From Rhyzopertha dominica (Eukaryota > Arthropoda > Insecta > Coleoptera > Bostrichidae), in NCBI GenBank assembly GCA_025024175.1, contig QCXZ01000053.1:744001-808000 (forward strand): a DNA stretch of 64,000 nucleotides. The letters run 5' to 3'. The position numbers and the translations under genes were made by a program. The notes under the pieces were generated by a model, which worked only from the letters and a program-made list of their open reading frames with translations, ran no database searches and was not told where the DNA came from. Numbering within the stretch: the stretch's first letter is position 1; the number at the start of each line of letters is the position of its first letter. This document shows positions 25,001 through 34,167 of this stretch, in pieces.

Positions 25001-28000
25001 GAAAATGGCATAGCTGAGCGAAATAATCGGACAATAATTCAAATGGTCAGATGTATGTTAAATGATGCCAGATTACCTGCTAAGTTTTGGGCAGAAGCCG
25101 CATACTATGCTGTTTATCTAAGAAACAGAACATATACAAAAAAGGTTGGAATCACCCCAGAAGAAAAATATAGTGGCGTAAAACCAAATATAAAACACCT
25201 TAAAATATTTGGAAGTTTAGCTTACTATTTAATACATAAAGAAAACCAAAGAAAATTAGACCAAGTATCAAAGGAAGCTATATTTGTTGGATATGATCAT
25301 TTGACAAAACATTTTAGATTATTCTGTAAAGAGAGAAATACTATTATAACTGTAAGAGACGCAAAAATTCTAGAAAGAAAAAGAGGTAGTGATATTCTAA
25401 ATCATATAGACGAAAATACTATGTTAAAAGAAATATTAATCGAAAACGAAGAGGAAGGTAATAATGAAGAATCTAAAGTTGAAGAAAACAGCTACAATGA
25501 GGAACTTCAAAACAGAAATAGCATGGATGAACAGGAAAGCAGCCTGGAAGATACAGAAAACAGTGCAGTATCAGAATCATCCGATTTAGATGACGGAGCC
25601 AAAAACACTACAGGGATTGACCCTGACTACGAACCATTTACACCATGCAACGAAGGAGGAGTAGTTAGAAGATCACAAAGAGTTCAGAAGCGTAATATAG
25701 ATAAAACAAATTTAGTGATTGGCACACCGTTAACATATGAAGAAGCAATGCGTTCAGAAAATAAAAACATGTGGAAGAATGCAATCAACGAGGAGCTTGC
25801 ATCACATCAGAGCAACAATACGTGGACTTTAGTGAGTAGGCCAAAGAACAAACAAGTTATTGATTCAAAATGGGTATTCAAAATAAAAGAAAACCCAGAT
25901 GGCACAGTCAATAAATTCAAAGCAAGATTGGTAGCTCGCGGATTCAATCAAGTAAAAGGAGAACATTACGAAGAAGTATTTGCACCAGTAGTGAGATTAA
26001 ATACACTGAGAATAGTTTTTTCCTTAGCCACAGAACAGGACTTGGAACTGTATCAGCTCGATGTAACCACAGCATATTTGAATGGAACATTAAATGAAGA
26101 AATTTACATGGAAATGCCCTTAGGACTAGAAAAACAAGGAAATCATACTGTATGTAAACTAAATAAAGGCTTATACGGACTGAAGCAAAGTGGGAGAGTA
26201 TGGTATTTGACAATTAAGAAGCAATTGGAAAAATTGGAATTTACAGAAGTGGATTCTTCACCGTGTGTGTTTCTTTATAATAAAAATGAGGTATACATGA
26301 TTATATGTTTATATGTGGACGACATATTGTGGGCTACGAACTCAAAACGTATAATGTTTGAGAAAATGAAATGTCTTAGTGAAAAATTTAACATGAAATT
26401 TATGGGAGATGCTAAATATTTACTAGGGTGGGAAATAGAAAGAAACCGTGCAAAAGGAATTTTATATCTGAAACAAGAAAAATATATAAAGAAGATTTTA
26501 CAACGCTTTGATATGAGTGAATGTAAGGTATCAAATATTCCAATGCAACCAGAGAGCAAGAAAGTAATGGTAAACACAACAGACACTGCTGCGGACAACG
26601 TTCCATACCAAGAACTGATAGGAAGCTTGATTTATCTTGCACAAGGTACCAGACCAGATATTGCCTTTGTTACCACTTACTTAAGCCAATTTAACAATAA
26701 TTATAAGAAAGAAAATTGGAATCAAGCAAAATACGTGCTACGTTATCTAAAAGAAACCATGAAAGAAGGAATTACATATAAACGTAGTGCAAACACTTTA
26801 AGATTTTATAGTGACGCAAGTTGGAATGACAATTTGGATGGGAAAGGATTTTCTGGGTACGTGTGTGTATCAGCAGGAGGAGCAATAAGTTGGCAATGCA
26901 AAAAACAAGAAGTCGTTGCGTTAAGCACCTGTGAAAGTGAATTTATGGCCCTGACAGAAACGATAAAAGAACTGATCTGGATAAAGAAAATATTAATCGA
27001 TCTCAATCTAGAAGAAAAAGTGCACAATTTGAAAATTTATGCAGACAACCAAGCCGCAATAAAATTGTGCACTAACAGTTTGTATCACTCAAGAACGAAA
27101 CACATACAGAGAAAATATTTCTTTATAAGAGATGAAATTGACAGACATAATATAGATGTGGAATATGTGGAAAGTGCTAACAATGCAGCAGATTTCCTGA
27201 CCAAAGCAGTGACAAAAACAATGTTGAAAAAGTGCAAGCAAACTATCGGACTGGGATTATCTGACAGTTCACAGAATGAACAGAAAGTGTATTATAATGA
27301 AAAACTTTAAAATTTGTCAAAATGGGGGGGAGTGTTGGTATCTTATTTTGACTAATTTCACTTTGTGTATTTTCATGTTGGCAACACATTTTCAATGCGT
27401 ACTCTGATGAATATAAAAACAGCATATAGTTGACAGTTAATTTTTGTAAATTATTATTTTTGAAATTAAAACCACTTTTAAATGTTTAATGTAACCAGTT
27501 TTGTTAATAAAATAAATAACTGCGAACATCAGTGCTAAAGACGCAGCGATTAAATGTTGCTAATTACAATTATTCTTCTTACAGAAAGTATACGTTTTAT
27601 CGAAAAATATTCCATGCCATCTACCTCTGACAATAACAAACTTTTTCGCTTCATAACTTTTCGCACACATTAAGTTTAAATAAATTGCCCTGCTTTAGTT
27701 AATGCCAATATCAAAACAAGATTAATACCAGAGAGGAAGAAATAATAAGCTTTCGATTGGTTAAAAAACATTACAATATGTTGAGAAATACGCCACAAAA
27801 TGCAATGCAAAGATAAAATCCCGCGGTTTTCAAATGCGCAATTTTTTCGGAAATTATGTTCTTTAGGCGCCGTCCGACATGCCATTACGCACAAAATATA
27901 TATATATTTTTAAATGAACATATGTGATGTTTGATTTTGAACACCGGTAATACTTTTTCACTACGTAATATGCCTGCAAACCCAATCAAAATCACATATG

Positions 28001-30235
28001 TTCATTTATAAATGATTTCAGGCAATAATTATCTTTCCTATATATTTTTTTAATATTATGAAAGATAAGTAATTATNGCCTGAATTCATTGTAAATGAGC
28101 TTATATGATATTTTTTTTTGGGTTTTTACTTTTTCATTTCATCTAATGCCTGCAAAACCCAAGAAAATATCACATATGCTTATATTTTTTAGTATATCTT
28201 GGAGTACATACCCTCTGTCGAATTCCAAAATAGCTTATTTTCTTGTTGTTGTTGTTCTTGTCGGATCAAGTTAACTGACATGATAATCACCAAACAGGAG
28301 AACATTCGGGTTATGTCCAAGTGGGTCCTGACAAATGGTTGATGCCGAATAAATACAAAACAGAAGCGGAGAAATTATATAACTTTCAAATTCGACAGGA
28401 AGACGTGTGGATCGTAACCTACCCGAGATCAGGTACTCTATATGCGTAATACAACAATCGCATGAACACGAATCGATTCATTTCAGGAACAACATGGACT
28501 CAAGAAATGACCTGGTTGATAGCGAACGATCTAGATTTTGATACGGAGAATAAGGTGCCCCTGATGGACAGATTTCCGTTTTTGGAGTAAGTAGTGGGGC
28601 TACAGATTAGTTTAGAGTGTTGAAACAGCAGAAGAACAAAGATTGCTGTGATGTTTATTATAAAATGAACGAATACTAATTAGCATTAAGTTTCTTGTGT
28701 TTGTTCATTTTGATTTATTGTAACAAATACGCCAGTAAAGTAATACGATATAAATTAAAAAGTTTGTTTTTATGCTATACGACAATCTAGTATTTACTTT
28801 ACCGGCAGACCAAGAAAAATTCGTTCAGTTACGTCTTACCTCTTAAGATTTCTTCTCATTTAGAGTACAAAAAAATAGCCTCAAGGTCGTAATTTTGATC
28901 CAATCACATCATCTTTATTTGGAATCGGTTCCTTCCTACTGTTCCTCTGTCTTCAAAAGAATCTGAATTCAATATTTTTAATATATTTCACCCTTTAATG
29001 CATTTAAAATGTAATGAACTGTTGAATTTCTATAACATAACTGTTCAAATTCCAGATTTTACACCCTCAATCACGAAAACCTGCTACAAACGCTACTGGA
29101 GCGTAATAGCCATTGTCAAACTAAAATCGCACAGGTCAAACACATAATGGGACCGGTAGCAGACCAGTTGATGAACCAAAAAGGTCGAAGATTTATCAAG
29201 ACGCACCTTCCCTTTAGCTTATTGAATCCTGACTTACTGCATTCAGGATGCAAGGTTAGAAGATTTCAATGCAAAATGAAGTACTGGTGCCGTCACATAT
29301 CTGTACGAGTGAAATCGACAGAGCCCAGATAGCAAACCACCTATTGGAGCTCATTTTGGGCTTGGACTTTAGAATTTCAAACGTTCAATCGTAATATACA
29401 GATTATATTGCAGAAGATGTGGAAAGAAATCTGTCCCAAATTTCCAGTAATTGTTAAAGGCATTTTTAAAAACTATAAAACCATCCATGTAGCATAAAAA
29501 CATAAAATATCCGCAAATTTCATCCGTAAAGATACATGACGGTACGAGTACATAATAAACTCTAGTTTCTAGGTGATCTACGTGGCACGAAATCCTAAAG
29601 ACGTGGCCGTGTCGTACTACCATTTGCATAGGTTCATCAAGAACTTGGACTTTAAGGGAGACTTCAAGCAGTTTTGGAATTACTTCGTCAGAGATTTAGG
29701 TAAATAGAAAATTGTAATATGAGGAGCGCAGGGAAACAAAGGCTTAGAAGTATCCTAATTCTCTCTCTTATCTACCTGTACTGTACTTTTTGAGAAGTGT
29801 ATATCAACTAACATTTATTTTCTATAACGACACAATTTTTTTCCAGTTCTTTGGTCTCCCTACTGGAACCACGTAAAACAAGGCTGGAAGGAAAGGTGCA
29901 ATCCAAACGTGTTATTTTTGTTCTACGAGGATTTAAAGAGGGATTTGCGCAGCAACATTATTAAGATAGCCCAGTTTCTTGGAAAGCCCGCCATCAAAGA
30001 GGAACAGCTGATACGACTGGAAGAACACCTCAATTTTGAAAATTTCAAAAACAATGGATCTGTAAACGTATCGTTCCTAAGCGAATTGGGATTGTTAAAT
30101 TCTGAAGAGCCTGGTTTTATTCGTAATGGAAAGATTTGTGGGTGGAAGGGATATTTCAATGAGGAAATGGAACGGGAAGCCAATGATTGGATTCAGAAGA
30201 ATTTAAAGGGTAGTAGTATGAGGTTTCCTTTATAA
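22021..30235 (+). CDS. Cytosolic sulfotransferase, paralogue 1 (intron 1 carries a Copia element)
   Basis: PAPS-dependent sulfotransferase (SULT1-like fold), expected to transfer sulfate to small phenolic, steroid or xenobiotic acceptors in the cytosol. Six exons: 22021-22111, 28298-28432, 28487-28586, 29056-29254, 29573-29699 and 29847-30235. All introns are GT-AG and phases agree, giving 346 residues. Exon 1 is accepted because its FKKFPYDI...ELLQHFKG matches the first exon of the neighbouring paralogue in position, phase and sequence. Key residues: 5'-phosphosulfate loop YPRSGTTW (72-79), catalytic His159 in KTHLPFSLL, 3'-phosphate site Arg181 and Ser189 in ARNPKDVAVS, and C-terminal RNGKICGWK (310-318), close to the family RKGxxGDWK. 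No signal peptide. Start context AAAC-ATG. Intron 1 is 6.2 kb, mostly the retrotransposon. An AATAAA lies 31 nt after the stop. The substrate cannot be predicted. Confidence 0.93.
22914..23112 (+). repeat. Copia 5' LTR
   Basis: 199 bp, TG...CA termini. A TATA-like TATAAAAA at 22993-23000 and AATAAA-type hexamers near 23088-23100 are the likely promoter and polyadenylation signals. No difference from the 3' LTR was seen by eye. Confidence 0.97.
23255..27310 (+). CDS. Copia Gag-Pol polyprotein, integrase lacks one catalytic Asp
   Basis: A single uninterrupted frame of 1351 residues. Order of domains: Gag (UBN2-like, from residue 1), CCHC knuckle C223-x2-C226-x4-H231-x4-C236, aspartic protease DSGA at 292-295, GAG-pre-integrase zinc region (HRRYGH...CENC, about 425-470), integrase core about 480-640, reverse transcriptase with LDVTTAYLNG and YVDD (1020-1023), and RNase H with YSDAS, STCESEF and YADNQ. 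Integrase Asp489 and Glu588 are present. Position 552, exactly 35 residues before Glu588 plus one, is Asn (codon AAT, 24908-24910) where the DD35E family has Asp. All other hallmark motifs look intact. As in copia, Gag and Pol share one frame. The Asn predicts a defective integrase even though the rest could be made. This is an inference from the motif. Confidence 0.96.
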   Translation: METGGSLITKLNDKNYQLWKHQMKLLLKSKKIWYTIESVKPELDSTNTKEVQVYEEKSALAASLILGSLEPSQAQQVLNLDESREIWYKLQEVHEGKISSRRVDLRLELSTIKMKEGETVEEYLARAQYLRDQLQQCAAPIENEEYIGLLLNGLPNTYRAIRVQMKATGLEKINLEQFRSGLKAQEDELKLNEVETKLEAACISKEKEPFKKRNQKPKGVVNCWVCNKRGHFARNCYHRADRKQEKFERTYRKTEKDDEKVNSVSENDNNYECAMNLNESGNKVNLTKWYLDSGATSHMTHDKSLFTRVNDVNDIEVKMADGNFVKVKGKGTVRVETTNKNCFFKYINISNVLLVPKITENLLSISAFERKGFQVTFKDGTCEIRRSDGKLMMTGKRVNSLYEAEVTRTTDDTAIRANLSEEVWHRRYGHQNVVTLNKMKNEKIVEGLEIINKMNSKCENCIIGKAAKNSFTSHKEITTKDVLELVHMDLCGPIQEPSLAGSKYMYLLVDDYTRKVFVYFLKNKSEAFLKFQIFKNEVENQTNKKLKRIRSNNGTEFANNLFKEFLEEHGIIHEKTAPYTPQENGIAERNNRTIIQMVRCMLNDARLPAKFWAEAAYYAVYLRNRTYTKKVGITPEEKYSGVKPNIKHLKIFGSLAYYLIHKENQRKLDQVSKEAIFVGYDHLTKHFRLFCKERNTIITVRDAKILERKRGSDILNHIDENTMLKEILIENEEEGNNEESKVEENSYNEELQNRNSMDEQESSLEDTENSAVSESSDLDDGAKNTTGIDPDYEPFTPCNEGGVVRRSQRVQKRNIDKTNLVIGTPLTYEEAMRSENKNMWKNAINEELASHQSNNTWTLVSRPKNKQVIDSKWVFKIKENPDGTVNKFKARLVARGFNQVKGEHYEEVFAPVVRLNTLRIVFSLATEQDLELYQLDVTTAYLNGTLNEEIYMEMPLGLEKQGNHTVCKLNKGLYGLKQSGRVWYLTIKKQLEKLEFTEVDSSPCVFLYNKNEVYMIICLYVDDILWATNSKRIMFEKMKCLSEKFNMKFMGDAKYLLGWEIERNRAKGILYLKQEKYIKKILQRFDMSECKVSNIPMQPESKKVMVNTTDTAADNVPYQELIGSLIYLAQGTRPDIAFVTTYLSQFNNNYKKENWNQAKYVLRYLKETMKEGITYKRSANTLRFYSDASWNDNLDGKGFSGYVCVSAGGAISWQCKKQEVVALSTCESEFMALTETIKELIWIKKILIDLNLEEKVHNLKIYADNQAAIKLCTNSLYHSRTKHIQRKYFFIRDEIDRHNIDVEYVESANNAADFLTKAVTKTMLKKCKQTIGLGLSDSSQNEQKVYYNEKL
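27333..27531 (+). repeat. Copia 3' LTR
   Basis: 199 bp, apparently identical to 22914-23112. It is preceded by the polypurine tract GGGGGGGAG and followed by the target duplication GTGCT. Confidence 0.97.
27911..28187. repeat. A-B-A' triple-hairpin repeat (possible foldback/MITE element)
   Basis: Three consecutive inverted repeats. Hairpin A: 27911-27928 pairs perfectly over 18 bp (TAAATGAACATATGTGAT) with 27991-28008. Hairpin B: 28011-28037 pairs with 28060-28089, interrupted by a 4-nt insertion and one N. Hairpin A': 28093-28126 pairs imperfectly with 28154-28187. A and A' are related to each other in direct orientation, sharing TGCCTGCAAA(A)CCCAA before the right arm. The outermost arms are themselves complementary, so the whole unit has terminal inverted repeats. 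No coding sequence. It lies in sulfotransferase intron 1, downstream of the Copia element. Confidence 0.82.
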
Positions 30236-30265
30236 ACCTACTAAATGAGTTGACTTACATATAAA

Positions 30266-30271
30266 AATAAA
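30266..30271 (+). terminator. Polyadenylation signal AATAAA of sulfotransferase paralogue 1
   Basis: AATAAA 31 nt after the TAA at 30233-30235. The normal cleavage distance would place the transcript end at about 30281-30300, touching the end of the convergent gene. Confidence 0.7.
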
Positions 30272-30290
30272 TGTCTCATTCAACGTTTCG

Positions 30291-30296
30291 TTTATT
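30291..30296 (-). terminator. Polyadenylation hexamer overlapping the stop codon of sulfotransferase paralogue 2
   Basis: The minus strand reads AAA-TAA-A across the last Lys codon and the stop (30294-30292), so AATAAA is built around the stop codon. No other AATAAA is seen in the 56 bp between the two genes on this strand, which implies a very short 3' UTR. Confidence 0.5.
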
Positions 30297-31906
30297 TAGG
30301 GAACCTAATTCCGATTTTTTCTATGTGATCTTGTATCCACTTATCAGCCCGTTCGTTCAGTTCTCCTTTGAAGTACTCTCTCCACCCTTCAATTTTTCCC
30401 TTCCGTACAAAACCCTGTTCACCCATTTTCAGGATTCCCAGTTCCTCCAGGACGTCGTAGTTGACCGACTTGTTTTTTCTAAAGTTTTCTATCTTCAAAT
30501 GGTCCACCAAGCCGTCTAGCTCATCCTCGTCCAGTTTTACGTTTAGGAAGTTGGATACTTTGTTTATGCCTTCGCGCAAGTTCTGAAATGAATTGGGAAA
30601 GATAGCGTGAATAAACTTGGAGATACTTTTCACTGTAATTAATTATATACCTTGTTAATATCTTCGTAAAACAGAAACAATAGGTTGTCGTTGTCTCTGC
30701 ATTCCCACCCTTCCTGTATGTGACTCCAATAAGGTGTCCAGGGTTCTGAAATAAAAATAGCTGAAAGTGTTATTTAAGCATTATTTTCATTAGACGTACG
30801 GAGGTTTTTTTTGAAGTAGTCCCAGTATCTGGGAAAGTCACCCAAGTATCCTTGAGTTCTTATCAGTCTGTTCAGATGATAGAACGATACTGCAACGTCT
30901 TTAGGATTTCTAGCGATGTATATAACCTAATAAATGATAAGAATNATTATACTCAAATTATACGAACTCACCAGTGAATTAAAATTACANTNACGTTATA
31001 ATCTAATAGAAGAATGACTTGGTTTAGATTGTTTTCAACTAATATGTGTAATGGTGTTTGGAATGATCCTAAAAGAAGACGTTTTGTCCTACCAAAATTA
31101 CCTTGCAACCTATGCCTAGTAAATTCGGTGGTAACAGACTAAAAGGCAGATGAGTTTTTATAAACCTCTTCCCCACAGTATCGTCTAGAGCTTTCCAAGC
31201 TGGCTTGGCTATTTCTTCAATTAATTGCATTTTGGTATCTGAATAACTGTTCTCTTTCAGAAATTCGGCTTTTACTTCGTCATGAACGAAGATGCTGAAT
31301 TCGAGAAACGGGAATCTTTCCGTTAAGGGGACTGATTTTGCCTGTTCGTAATCCAACTCGTTAGAGAGGAGCCAAACCATTTCTTGCGTCCAAGTTGTTC
31401 CTGAAATGGAACTTACCATTTAATATTTAATGGACGCTTTTAACTTTTGGTACCCTTACCTGATCTAGGGAAAGTGACAATCCACACATCGTCTTTCCTT
31501 GCTTTGAAGTTGTAAAAGTTGGAGGCCTCTCTTTCATATTTGCATGGGAAAAAATAATCCTTCGGTCCCACTTGGACAAATCCGGTTCGTTCACCTAGAA
31601 AAAAAACACGGTGTTTTTAAGGTCATCAAAAAATGCCCAAACTCTGCGCTGCGTTTGAAAAATTGAACCAATTCCTCCAAATTTCCGATTCGATTAAATT
31701 CGAAGCAATATTTTACAATTTAGGCTTGTTAATTGTACCTGTATATAACAAGTTACCTACTCATGAAGAAGTCTGTACTTACCAGTAAAATACTTCAAAA
31801 GCTCCTGGTTTGTCTTCTCGTCCAGTTTCCTAATTTTGTAAGGAAACGATGAAGACTCTCCTGTGACTTTACTGGATCCATTAAAGATAATAGGTGTGTT
31901 AGGCAT
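30292..31906 (-). CDS. Cytosolic sulfotransferase, paralogue 2
   Basis: PAPS-dependent sulfotransferase, same family and likely role as the convergent neighbour. Six exons: 31906-31783, 31594-31460, 31400-31102, 30926-30800, 30745-30651 and 30582-30292. All introns are GT-AG and phases agree, giving 356 residues. Key residues: 5'-phosphosulfate loop FPRSGTTW (83-90), catalytic His170 in KTHLPFSLL, 3'-phosphate site Arg192 and Ser200, and RKGKIEGWR near 320. The ATG at 31906 is chosen because it gives a family-like N-terminus; in-frame ATGs upstream (31924, 31957) remain possible. Exons of 135 and 127 bp match the lengths in paralogue 1. The 299-bp exon equals the sum of two paralogue-1 exons (100+199), whereas its last two exons (95+291) correspond to one paralogue-1 exon of 389 bp. 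Single N bases occur in intron sequence near 30945-30991. Confidence 0.93.
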
Positions 31907-33248
31907 AGTTATACGTCTCTGCATAGCACCTAAACCTAGGCAACAAATAATATTCACCGATTCGCGGAGTCAGTACACTCGAAACAAACAGTATTGCAAA
32001 AATACGCCGAACGCTGAGGAGACACAAAACGGTTTCANCCGAGCCGTCGACNACAATTGAACGGATCCTAAAGATTTGGCACGTATTTACAAGAGAGAAA
32101 CCATCTCTTGTCCCACATAGTCCTGTGGAGGTCAAGAGTGTTGTTCTTTTGTTGTGATCATACTTTCTAGAATTTTATGCCTAAAAAGCTGTCATCATCT
32201 GGTGATGCCACGAAAGCCATCGTTCAAGTAGTGGGCGGGGCTCTCCGGAAAACTATACTGCGCCACATTTGTTTTGTGCGTTTTGATTCCTAAGTAGTTC
32301 AAGTATGTGTTGTACAACATAGTAAATAAGATGGGTGAATTTCTCAACTGACTTCTAAGAACTCGTCGAATTAATCTTATACCTTGCAAACCAGATTAGT
32401 AGGTATATAAAAATCAAGAATGACACCAACTTTATTATATAAGTCTTTGATCTCATTTCAAGAAGTTACAAGAAGTCAATGCTGTAGGAAAATGTCGAAA
32501 ATACATCAGTCTGCAACTTAAAACTTCCGGTGGGACTTCTTTTTGAGATATGTGGATGGAGGATGTACTTCAAAACATGTAGGTATCAATATAATTTCGA
32601 AAATATGACAATGGACTACGTTAGAGGATAGTTATTTTGAAGAAGCACTGTCCAGCAAGATGGCAGTTGCCGAAAAAATCCAGGTCTTACCTAACGATAG
32701 CGAAGCTTCTTCAAAAACTCCTTATCCCTTCCAAAATAATAAAATTGTTCTTAAGATAAATGTTAAATAATTCTAAATAAAACGCCATATAATCGAACCA
32801 TGATATGAATTCTTCTATCCCATTCTTTAAAATACCATTTATTTATTTTGTTTAGCCATTGCAAAAATGTTTCTAATGTGGTCATCAATATACAGGATGT
32901 TTCACGAATTATCATTCAATGATAATAACTTATAAAGCACTTGCTGGCATCATTTGTCTAGATATGGCATTCTAGTACGGGGATGGCTTTACCGTTGCCT
33001 CATAGCATAAGACAAACAAAAAGTAAAAAAAAACTCTTCCATGTAAACTGCAAGAAGTATGCATTACCAGGTATTTTTAGTGTTGATTTTTCCCTGTGTG
33101 TACACCTATGGTTTTGCACGTCATTGTGTACTTGTAGTTATCTTTTGGCTTTGCCTCTGATTGCTGTTGCTTAAATTTAGAGACAATACACAAATGTTGA
33201 TATTGCACTATACAGGTGTTCAATCACTTAGGTGCAATATATGATTTA
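31907..33248. other. Intergenic region, no gene recognised
   Basis: AT-rich sequence upstream of sulfotransferase paralogue 2. A transposon-end-like TACAGGATGTTTCACGAAT lies near 32893 and a small hairpin (ATATTGCAC...GTGCAATAT) at about 33200-33241. Short open frames have no known motif and no splice support. Ambiguous bases occur at 32038 and 32052. Confidence 0.55.
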
Positions 33249-34001
33249 TACAGGATTTTTCACGAATGATAATGACCCTGACGAAATTAAAAATGAACCC
33301 AAAATACATTCTCATAGCCAATGTGGTTATTTTACATAATGGTATTATTTTAAAAATAAATTGGGAATCCATGACGGCTATGCGCTATGGTTCCTGTCAC
33401 TGTATTTATTAAAAGTTAAAATGTATTCAAATGATGAAAAAACAGATATGCTTTTGATTTATGTAGAATGCAAGAAAAATACTTCCGCTGCTGCCCGTTT
33501 ATACAGANAATGTTTTCCAAATAGAAGAGCTCATCCCGATACAATTTTCAGGAGACTTGAATTAATTTTAAGGAAAATGTCAAGAGAAAGAACAGCAGCA
33601 AGCCCTGACAATGAAATTAGAGTATTGGAAATGATTGGCGAAAATCCTCAAATTAGTCAAAGGGTAGTCTCAAGAGCAACCGGTATTAGTCTGTCTTCAG
33701 TACAATGAATAATTAAAGGCAATCAATTTCATCCGTATCACTTGCAATTGGTTCAGGCCTTAAAGGAGACAGATTATTAATGTTATTGAATAAACATTTT
33801 TCAAAAATAAAATTTGTTTTACAATACCGAATTTACTTAAAGCAAATGATTTATTTTATGTCAAAGTTTACGAATTTATGCAGCTCTATACGTTTTATAT
33901 TTTTTAAGACGATGAACAATTATCAATGTTACCTCTGCAAATGTATTTTGGATGCATTTTTAATTTCGTCAGGGTCATTATCATTCGTGAACCATCCTGT
34001 A
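33249..34001 (+). mobile_element. Internally deleted Tc1/mariner-type DNA transposon (753 bp)
   Basis: Terminal inverted repeats of about 47 bp. The left copy (33249-33295) starts TACAGGATTTTTCACGAATG. The right copy (33955-34001) reads the complement of TACAGGATGGTTCACGAATG. They agree over most positions as far as AAATTAAAAATG. TA dinucleotides lie at both outer ends, consistent with TA target duplication. Inside is only an N-terminal transposase remnant (33421-33780); the DDE catalytic part is missing. A similar end sequence near 32893 suggests further copies of the family. Confidence 0.85.
33421..33780 (+). pseudogene. N-terminal transposase fragment (DUF4817-like helix-turn-helix)
   Basis: From ATG, 95 residues beginning MYSNDEKTDMLLIYVECKKN with NTSAAARLYR...CFPNRRAHPDTIFRRL. 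This resembles the helix-turn-helix head that precedes DDE transposases in many insect Tc1/mariner-like elements. A second HTH-like stretch (NPQISQRVVSRATGISLSSV) is cut by TGA at 33706-33708. The frame then reads on (IIKGNQFHPYHLQLVQALKE) to TAA at 33778-33780. An N in codon 33505-33507 hides one residue. There is no catalytic domain, so it is non-functional. Confidence 0.8.
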
Positions 34002-34167
34002 TAATTTCGAAAACATTACTGGCTAATGCTGGCGCCAATATTACCACTATCAAGCGTCACTAAGATGGCAATGGACGATAGACGTTATGTTTCCTTGGTA
34101 ATAACAGGAATATCTCTGAACAATAAAGTGTCATTTTAACANTTAAGCCCGTCGAAACTTATCCAAC

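Larger units (their letters stand above)
22909..27536 (+). mobile_element. Complete Ty1/Copia LTR retrotransposon with 5-bp target duplication
   Basis: The element itself is 22914-27531. LTRs of 199 bp (22914-23112 and 27333-27531) start TGTTGG and end CATCA and look identical. The host repeat GTGCT flanks both ends (22909-22913 and 27532-27536). The primer-binding site GGTTATGGGCCCAG (23113-23126) directly follows the 5' LTR and matches the anticodon region of initiator tRNA-Met, the priming mode known for Drosophila copia. A polypurine tract (27324-27332) precedes the 3' LTR. One long frame encodes Gag-Pol. Orientation is the same as the host sulfotransferase gene. Identical LTRs mean a recent insertion. 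Confidence 0.98.

Noticed and set aside
23277..27027. Several minus-strand frames of 70-195 residues opposite the Copia ORF
   Set aside because: They are antisense shadows of the 1351-residue Gag-Pol frame, with no motif of their own.
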